DNA of 64,000 bases from Apophysomyces variabilis (lineage: Eukaryota; Mucoromycota; Mucoromycetes; Mucorales; Mucoraceae), in contig MZZL01000409.1 in the NCBI GenBank assembly GCA_002749535.1, positions 2,434,160 through 2,498,159 of the forward strand. Reading direction: 5' to 3'. The notes below the pieces were generated by a model that saw only the letters and a program-made list of their open reading frames with translations, was not told the DNA's origin and ran no database searches. A program made the position numbers and the translations under genes. Positions 57,026-64,000 of the stretch are shown here, in pieces (position 1 is the stretch's first letter; every line of letters starts with the position of its first letter).

Positions 57026-58477
57026 GGCGAAAGAGAAGGAGGAAGAGAAAGAGGTGAAACGGTTGGACCAGCTATCTCATGCCTGTATGTTGGGGGACCT
57101 CGTCCTCCTCCCCCCCCCCACAGGCCGGTGGTGTGGAAGAGCCACTTTCGGTTGCTTCTATTGAAAGCCCGAAAGTTAAGGAGATGACATGAGAGCCATA
57201 AGGAACCAGGAACAAGGCATCTCTATATTGTATCTTGTCTTCATGTTAGGAAAGTAATTGTCGAAAATAGCGATTCAACACGAGAGTAGCTTGATTCTGT
57301 CGTCGTATTCATACAGCATTTCTCGAAAAGAGAACCACATGTGGAATTAGTAAATATTGCTTTCCTTCGGTTGACATGTGTAACCGTTGTGTTTGTCCTT
57401 TGGCATGTGTTTAGGCCGGTGCTTCAGTGAGACAAGAAACACTTGTCCCTTTTGCTCTCATTTGTCTATGTATTCTGTGAGGACGCAATCTAGCGCTGCC
57501 TGTTATTACAAATGCGAGCTGAAAATGACTCGCTACTCCTCCTCTTATGCTCGTTCTTCCTTTCCGTTACACGCAATCATCCCCTCTGTCAGCCAAGCTG
57601 CAGATCACTGGTAACTATTTGCTTACATGTTCGCCAGGGGCATAGCCCCCATTTTTTCCGTTGCCCAACTACTATGGACTGATTGTTCCCCCTCTCACGG
57701 ACTGGAAAGGAATTTGGTAGACGAGGTCAATATTCAGCCCCCATCACACTAGACGGGTAAAGGGGAGAGTTAGTAGGCATACAATCAAAAAGACAGATGC
57801 GGGATACTACAGATCTTTGTTGCACGGAAGGCTATCATCTCAGTCTACCTGTCTGTCTGTGTATTGGATGAAAACAAACAATACTCAAGTTTAGAAGGTT
57901 CTGCAAATGGTAGCCATTTTTTACCACAGCTTTAATGACGTTGTACCTGTCACTATGAATGGTACATAATTCATAAGTTGTGCTGTTGGTGCAACAAACA
58001 GATGGCAGCGTGCAGGGCACCGATCTTTCTTTTTCGGTAGCGGAAATCATCACCGATGTACTAAAATCGGTTGCACACCAGTTTTACGTCAAGGAAAAAC
58101 TATTCCGAACGAACATCATAATGTTTTGCACAAGCATAACACGTTTCCATATTGCCTATACCTTTAACCAAAGTCGCATTGTCTCATTTGTTAAGCTTGG
58201 TTTTGTTTTAAACGCGCCTCAAACCAAAGAAAATAGATAAAGAAAAGGAACATTTGGAACTCGCTCCGTATTCGTTTTCTCTTACTTTGAGTCGTGGTTA
58301 ACGTATGAAATTGAAATTAACCCTCATTGGTGCGGAATGGGGCTGCTTAAGGAAACGGCCTCATATACAAACTAACAAACATTGCATATAATCGCCTCGC
58401 AAGTGTTCATTTTGCCATGTGTATATTTATAGGCTACTAGATATGGATCGCATTAAACGCAGCGGTTGTATATGTTA
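57026..58477. other. Intergenic stretch
   Basis: Promoter side of the TIA-1-like gene; a poly-C run lies at about 57109-57118. ORFs at 57387-57614 and 57980-58240 have no recognisable features. Confidence 0.45.
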
Positions 58478-58946
58478 TAGTGCTTATTGGACAATTTTTC
58501 TTCCTAATCTACCTAAATCTTGCGTCCATGGAAGGGTCAAATTTACGATAAAAAAGCGAGTCATGCGGTAAGTATACTTTTACTTGTGTGGAATTGATCG
58601 TTCAGATGACACTACAATTCACTGAGGTACCGAGAAAAAATCATTCATAGTTAAAAAATGGGATAATATGTTGAAATCTTTTTCTTTTTACTTAACTTTA
58701 TCCGAAGCTTATTGCTATGTAATTGTGGTAACCAGCACAGTACCTTTACCGACAGGCCCGGTAAAGAGTAGGAAAGCAGCGAAGACAGCTAGCTTTTCGT
58801 TTTGGATAACGCACTATAGATAGCATAGACCGATGGAACGCCTGGCGAGCACTTGAAGAACATAAAAGGAGTGACAACAGTGTGTGCAAATAGATACCAT
58901 CATTGTACGTACTGAATGGGACAAATGGTTCGGATCATGAAACCTA
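58478..58946 (-). repeat. Interspersed repeat family, copy C (old)
   Basis: More diverged than copies A and B but colinear: GTGCTTATTGGACAATTTTT, TTGCGTCCATGGAAGG, TTTTTACTTAACTTTATCCGAAG, CGCCTGGCGAGCACTTG and AATGGTTCGGATCATG. The first splice-donor-like motif is lost. Confidence 0.7.
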
Positions 58947-59885
58947 GATATCACAACCATCGCTAGGGAATTAATAATGTCTCATTGTGCAGCGGATATT
59001 GCTTTTGCGGGTCGTATAACTTCGGCTGACGTACAAGTTACAATGCTAGATTGAGAAAACCGTTTCGACATCGATAACAATTGAAAAGTGTATCATAGAC
59101 AGTCACTTTGATAAGGTTGATAAGTTAGCTATAAATTTAACTATCATACAATTACATGAACCTTGTAATTATAGAAGGTTTTTGTTTTCAAAGTGTCGGG
59201 TCTGTACATATCTGTTAATAATACGTTTTTAACTGGAGCTATAGAAATTAGAGGCCAATATTTTACGATAAGAAGCCTGGCATTTAGTCTGGTAGCCGCA
59301 AGCTGTAAAACTTTTGCTTTTAGTACGCCTGTTGATTGAGTTGCTATTGACTGGGGATTAACTTGAAAATTTAGATTTTATTCGAATACCAATGAGCACT
59401 AGCGCCATTCGGCCTATCTGCTCTAGTCAGATCGAGAAGAAATGTAAAAAAGACTAAAAAATCCGCTGGGATTCTAATGGCCAAAAAAAGAAAAGAATTT
59501 TGGAAAACCACAATGGAACGCAAAAAGAGACGAAGAAAGAGCGAAAAGTGTTACGGATACGAGTCAAGGAGGGAATTGGTAGGGGGTGGTGCCAATATTG
59601 TATGTGGAGGCTCTGATATCCATCCGAGAAAAGGACTAGCTGTTGAGGGTTCAGGGATCATGGTATCCGACGAACAGCAGAGGCGGTCTATATCGAGCAG
59701 AGAGTGGGCCATATGCCGGACGGGGGATTAAAGCAGGCATGAAATGCCGTCGAACACGATGAGGATAACGGTCACAACATTGCCATTTTCAGACGCGACA
59801 ACTGACTGAACACGGACAACTTTTTTTTTTAAACATTTGCGCGTCAGCCTCTCGTTTTCATTTTACCTCACTCTAACACACCAAA
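58947..59885. other. Upstream region of the WD40 gene
   Basis: No supported gene. The 84-codon ORF at 59477-59731 is basic and unrecognised. A poly-T run at 59821 precedes the WD40 start by about 60 nt. Confidence 0.45.
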
Positions 59886-62094
59886 ATGTCCGACCAAAGC
59901 GAGCATGATATTATCATTGACGGTGACTCACCAGCACCGAAAACAGAAGAAGTTAAAGCAGAAGAACTGCCTAATAATTCCGTACCTGAAGTCTCAGCTT
60001 ACAAGTTGCAACAAGCTTCCATTGAAGTGCCAGATTATGATGAAATTGACGACGTTGACACAGACGATCTGTTGGATGAGGCAGATAGTACAACAGCAAC
60101 GCGAAAAATAGCTACAAAACGCAAGACAAAGACTACAACGCGACGGGCGACCACGACGCGATCACGCGCTAGGAAGACAAAGAGTACGGATGAGATGGAT
60201 CTTGACGCTGATAACAGTGGCTCTGAAAAGAAAAAGACCAGACGTAAAGCTGCAGTGAAAAAGGCCAATGCAAAACCAACACAGACAAAGGTGGACAAAG
60301 GCAAAAAGGTAAATGACAATTCGTGTATAGCAGCAAGACTGATCATCCCGGCCAGCCAAAGAAGTTAGCATACGATCCAAAATACGTCAGCAAGTTAGCT
60401 TCTGAATATCCTGACACATATTGGACGTACCATGCAAATACGGAATACCATATGATCGACAGAATTAATGCAGAAAACCCGTTGGAAGTTGTACCATGTA
60501 ACATCAGCGATCAAGGTAAAAGGCAGAAAAGAGGCAGAATTACCAGAATGGCAATTGAAGAGTGACTGTTCCTTCAAACTAGCTGCAATCACAAGCATGA
60601 CATTATCGCCCGATGGCACACTATTGGCGACGTTTTCAAATATAGGCGCTATAAAGATTTGGGATATTGAAGATGACTTCAGACTTGTACGCAAATTACG
60701 TGATGTGGAAGAAACTCATATCGACGAATTCTATTGTGGCAAATTTGTGTCAGAGACACAAGAGTTCATGGTGACTGGAGGTAAACTTAAGGATAGGCAT
60801 CGATGGTCAGCGCAGGATGAAGACAACCACATCCTTCCGTGTCCTATCAAGGTACTGGAGTACATGAGGTTGACAGTAGTTGATTCCTGTTTTAGATTTT
60901 TAACATTGAAGAATCCAAAGTGGTGGGAAAGTTAGAGGGACATACAGAAGAAATCCTCTGCATCAAAGCACTGACGTTTAAGGGTCAGAATTACTTTATA
61001 TCGACAAGTCAAGATGGGTACATCATTAAATGGAATATGGACGATACCTGGACGTAAGTGTAGATGCGTTCTTGTTGTTATGGGGATAATTGAGACATGG
61101 TCCAGAAATCTGATAGAAGCAACAAAGATGGACGACGGCGTCACATGTATGGCATTTACAGTGTCATTCGTCCCGAACACGGGAAACAAATACTTCCTTG
61201 CAGCATGTGACGAACATCTAAGATTATACGATTTTGAAGAATCACAGGTAACTGCTATAAGCAGTGTTTATTGTTCAATACTCACATAGCTTTGGAGTAG
61301 CTGTTACAAACATTTGAGGACATATATTCGTCTTATTGCGATTGTGGCAAATTTATTAAATGGATAGATGAAGCAGCGAGCGAATCGGAAAAGTGTCAGG
61401 AAGATGAGCTAAATGTAGATAAGATGGACGAAGATGACGAGAAAGAGAAGGAGCAGTACACATGGTTTATCAGCAGAGGTGCGGAAATGTGTGATGTCAG
61501 CGATGGTGTCTGTAGGTTAAAGTTTTCTGGAGTGTGTCCGTGCCATTAATTACGAAACCAGCTTCCAAACCAAACACTTGCACGCTCCATAAACTGCTTT
61601 ATCCAAGTCAGCCAGGCGGCCAGTTCAAATTGGAGGAGGTTAAACGGTTCAAACATGAAGAGTAAGAATTGTAAACTAACTTATCAGGTTAACGGACTTT
61701 CATCGTTAGTTACCATGCCAATTCTTGGCTTGTCAAAATCACCTCTAATGGGAGGTACATTCTGGCACCAACCATTTATGGACAGATATTTGTCTACAAT
61801 ATTTTAACAGGACAATTAACGGCTATACTGAAAGATCATGAAGGTATTCCATGAAATTGCAGAGTAGTTTTGGGGTAATAATATCGCTCTGCGTATTATA
61901 AAGATATAGAAGTCCGCGATGTGATATTCCATCCGTATCGCCCGCTGATCTTTTCGAGTGGCGATGGTAGGTTTTGTCCGCTGAAATAATCTATGTACTT
62001 ACTGTGCACACTAGATGGTTGCGTGAAGGTATATACTTATAAAGCACATGAGGAAAACCAGATTGAGCAAGATCTGGATGTTGGCAACGCATGA
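59886..62094 (+). CDS. WD40-repeat protein with a basic N-terminal tail, about 579 aa
   Basis: Ten exons keep phase: 59886-60308, 60356-60515, 60583-60851, 60896-61053, 61106-61247, 61301-61511, 61562-61661, 61710-61843, 61904-61966 and 62015-62094. An acidic start is followed by a Lys/Arg/Thr-rich, AT-hook-like or NLS-like stretch (about residues 75-140). WD blades follow: AITSMTLSPDGTLLATFSN with IKIWDIE, NYFISTSQDGYIIKWNM, KYFLAACDEHLRLYDFE, GRYILAPTIYGQIFVYNI, and VRDVIFHPYRPLIFSSGDDG. The basic tail suggests a nuclear, DNA- or chromatin-linked role, but I cannot assign the family. The first two introns have alternatives; the chosen ones (47 and 67 nt) restore a smooth blade. The ORF ends exactly where repeat copy D begins. 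Confidence 0.8.
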
Positions 62095-62156
62095 TATTGC
62101 TTATTGAATAAAAATGTTTACGCTACTGTAAATAAAATCCTGGATCCAAGTCTAGA
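62094..62156 (-). repeat. Interspersed repeat family, copy D (fragment)
   Basis: TATTGCTTATTGAATAAAAATGTTTACGC-like sequence corresponds to the left end of copies A-C, including TTTACGCTACT and AAATAAA. Weak similarity may continue to about 62400. It starts at the last base of the WD40 stop codon. Confidence 0.6.
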
Positions 62157-62631
62157 CAGTTCATTTTAATTATTGCTTAATTTATTCAAGCTTAAACAAT
62201 TCCTGTTGAATATACCAGCAAAGGCAAATGACTGAAATACGGAATTTTGTATCTTTATTTCCATCTATTTCATAATATTTTGCACTGATGCATAAGCATT
62301 GTTATGCTAATCGAATGAATCTTTTGTCCACTGCAAGAGCCAAGTTGATGTAAGTAAAACGTGCTTCCAACAAAATTCATTTACTAATAGCACCTCTTTG
62401 TTCTACTTTTAGCGCGAGATTCTATTCTTATATGAGCAACATTTATTTAGCTTAGCGCAAAATCTAGTTGATAATCAGCGTATTGTAACATGCCTTTGCA
62501 TCTAATTCTTTTTCCAAAGCTTCAAGCTGCTAATGTGCGGCCCGAACAAACTGTGACGTGCAAGTTTGTGGCTTTGTTATGAACACCCAAAAGGCAATCA
62601 TTTTACACTTCTCTTTCCACAAGCTAACGTC
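62157..62631. other. Intergenic stretch before RPS29
   Basis: AT-rich, possibly with further decayed repeat. It should contain the RPS29 promoter. No other gene seen. Confidence 0.45.
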
Positions 62632-62951
62632 ATGGCTCATGCTAACGTCTGGAATTCCCGTCCTCGTCAATACGGCAAAGGTTCTCGTCAGTGGTACGTA
62701 AATACGCAACTTTAGGGTAGAGAGAAAAATGAAAATATGCCAATATGTCAATCTCGGAGGTAGAATTGACATTCTCTTTTCTTATTATCAGCCGCGTTTG
62801 TGCTCACCGTGCTGGTCTGATCCGCAAATACAACCTTAACATCTGCCGCCAGTGTTTCCGTGAGTACGCCAACGATATTGGTTTCCACAAGGTTTGTAAT
62901 AATTATACATGCCCTGAAGTGGTCCTGACTTGAGACGTCTAGTACCGTTAA
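62632..62951 (+). CDS. RPS29: 40S ribosomal protein uS14 (S29), 56 aa
   Basis: Exons 62632-62693, 62792-62891 and 62943-62951 join to 56 codons, the normal length. The sequence reads [20 protein letters not shown], then [20 protein letters not shown] and [14 protein letters not shown], and ends YR. The zinc site CX2C...CX2C is intact. The last coding exon is 9 nt (two codons plus TAA); the 51-nt intron before it starts GTTTGT and ends TCTAG. Without this splice the protein would gain 13 unrelated residues. The C-terminus KYR fits fungal uS14. Confidence 0.95.
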
Positions 62952-63675
62952 ACCCACGACTATGGTTCGGAAAACAATTGAATGTGCCTGCAAATGGCTG
63001 GCGTAAAAATACAATGATAGCAGTGCTATGCATAATTTTGCTTGAAGCAACGCAGAGTTGTAATAAAAGAGATCAACCCATTTTTAGTACATCTCAAATC
63101 TTGAAGAACGACACTCCGCTAGTCAAGACGACGTATGAACCATCTCTATACTGTACGTTTTGCGAGTGTCTATGAGAGAACCCGTACTCTGCAAGTGACT
63201 GTCAGAGGGAACAAGAGTTGATTCGTCCTTGTTCCTAAAATCCAGGAGAACGAATGACAGGACAACTGAACCACATTTTAGCACCATGAACCCTATCGAT
63301 GAACTTAACTTGTCTGTCAAGATTTACTGATATAATGGTTAGGATAAAAGCGTGATCAATATTTATTTCGTCTCAGATATTGACCTGCTTTTAATGAGAC
63401 ACGAATTAAGCAGGTTCATGTATTCGACCAATGATTATACGCAGCATTCGTTTCTCGATTGACGATTGTGTGCCAACCCATAACCCGGGTAGCCATTCTT
63501 GAAGCAGTAAGAGAGCGTCTCAGTCACAGGACAGGGAGAGGGAAAGGGGACAATAACCTTGTGTCACTCATCATTTGTTACTGCGCCCGTACTTTTCTTC
63601 TCCCCTTCCCTTCCCTTTGGCTGGACATCCCAAGGTCAAGCCGCTAAATCAACTCATTTCACTCGTTTCAAAGCC
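62952..63675. other. Intergenic stretch between RPS29 and the Sho1-like gene
   Basis: No supported gene; CT-rich tract just before the Sho1-like start. Confidence 0.45.
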
Positions 63676-64000
63676 ATGAATTTCAACATCTCGCATGTTA
63701 CAGCTAACCCTATAGTTCTGGCAAGCGTCATCCTTGCTTCTGTAAGCATACACCAAGATGCTGTATTCCTTTCCTCATGCAGAACCGTTAGATCGGCTGG
63801 TTCATCGCCTTTATTGGCGCCTGCGTCGCCTCAGCTCAGGGCCTCGTGTGGTGGGTCATTATTTATGAGCTACTTCTCCTTATTGGATTCTACTTTGTGT
63901 TGGCACAGATGGCTTTCCACCAATACCAAACGCTGGTAATTTAAGAAAATTTTTCTGTACTTTTTTTTTAAACTGACAACAAAAATTGGATCCAGATCTT
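63676..64000 (+). CDS. Sho1-like osmosensor membrane protein, N-terminal exons only
   Basis: Exon 1 (63676-63741) and exon 2 (63792-63935) keep phase, and a donor (GTAATT) follows at 63936; the rest is outside the window. The 70 residues seen hold one transmembrane helix (NPIVLASVILAS|IGWFIAFIGA), a short loop and a second (WWVIIYELLLLIGFYFVLAQ), ending MAFHQYQTL. Position and pattern match the first two of four helices of fungal Sho1, which carries a C-terminal SH3 domain and acts in the HOG osmostress and invasive-growth pathways. The SH3 cannot be checked here. Confidence 0.7.

Noticed and set aside
59477..59731. 84-codon basic ORF
   Set aside because: Low-complexity start and no recognisable domain; lies in the WD40 upstream region.
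60309..60355. Very short (22-29 nt) introns first suspected in the WD40 gene
   Set aside because: Alternative acceptors give normal 47-nt and 67-nt introns with correct phase, so no frameshift or tiny intron is needed.

Overview
The window is eukaryotic and most likely comes from an early-diverging fungus of the Mucoromycota (Mucorales-like). The reasons are many short GT-AG introns (about 40-80 nt), fungal-specific families (Zds, anillin/Bud4-like, Ert1-type Zn2Cys6 factor, Sho1), an H-type ferritin, which among fungi is essentially a zygomycete trait, and Ty3/gypsy chromoviruses, hAT, Tc1/mariner and LINE remnants. The species cannot be named from sequence alone. Exon boundaries were worked out by hand by matching splice sites, reading phase and family motifs. 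They are predictions, not transcript-supported.

Left part (1-13 kb), transposon-rich. The 3' end of one Ty3/gypsy chromovirus with its LTR is followed by a complete, apparently young gypsy element (2016-7557). The second element has identical 415-bp LTRs, a 5-bp target duplication and a single 1543-codon Gag-Pol ORF. It is inserted inside an older minus-strand reading frame that resumes exactly across the empty site. Next come an LTR-like remnant, a decayed hAT transposase, a diverged direct-repeat pair, a GGTTC-rich array and an inverted LTR fragment of the first gypsy family.

Middle part (13-35 kb), gene-rich. It holds a hypothetical membrane protein, a 32-codon two-exon zinc-knuckle micro-gene, an F-box protein, RPL39 (first coding exon is only the ATG), an anillin/Bud4-like PH protein, MTHFR, an Ert1/AcuK-type Zn2Cys6-PAS regulator, an ING-family PHD protein, catalase, ferritin and a Zds-family protein. 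Catalase and ferritin lie in tandem on the minus strand, which fits iron and peroxide homeostasis.

Right part (35-64 kb). A LINE remnant, two Tc1/mariner remnants and copies of an unnamed ~0.5-kb interspersed repeat alternate with an RBM39-like splicing factor, a two-finger C2H2 factor, a PLP aminotransferase, a peroxisomal carrier, a tandem DEDD-exonuclease-fold protein, a SAM methyltransferase, a TIA-1/Pub1-like three-RRM protein, a WD40 protein, RPS29 and the first exons of a Sho1-like osmosensor that runs off the window end. No tRNA, rRNA, CRISPR or bacterial-type operon was seen. Gene neighbours are mostly functionally unrelated, as expected for a fungal chromosome. No wholly new system is certain. 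The strongest novelty candidates are the zinc-knuckle micro-gene, the possible self-priming gypsy element, the splice-donor-rich repeat family and the tandem exonuclease/pseudo-exonuclease protein.
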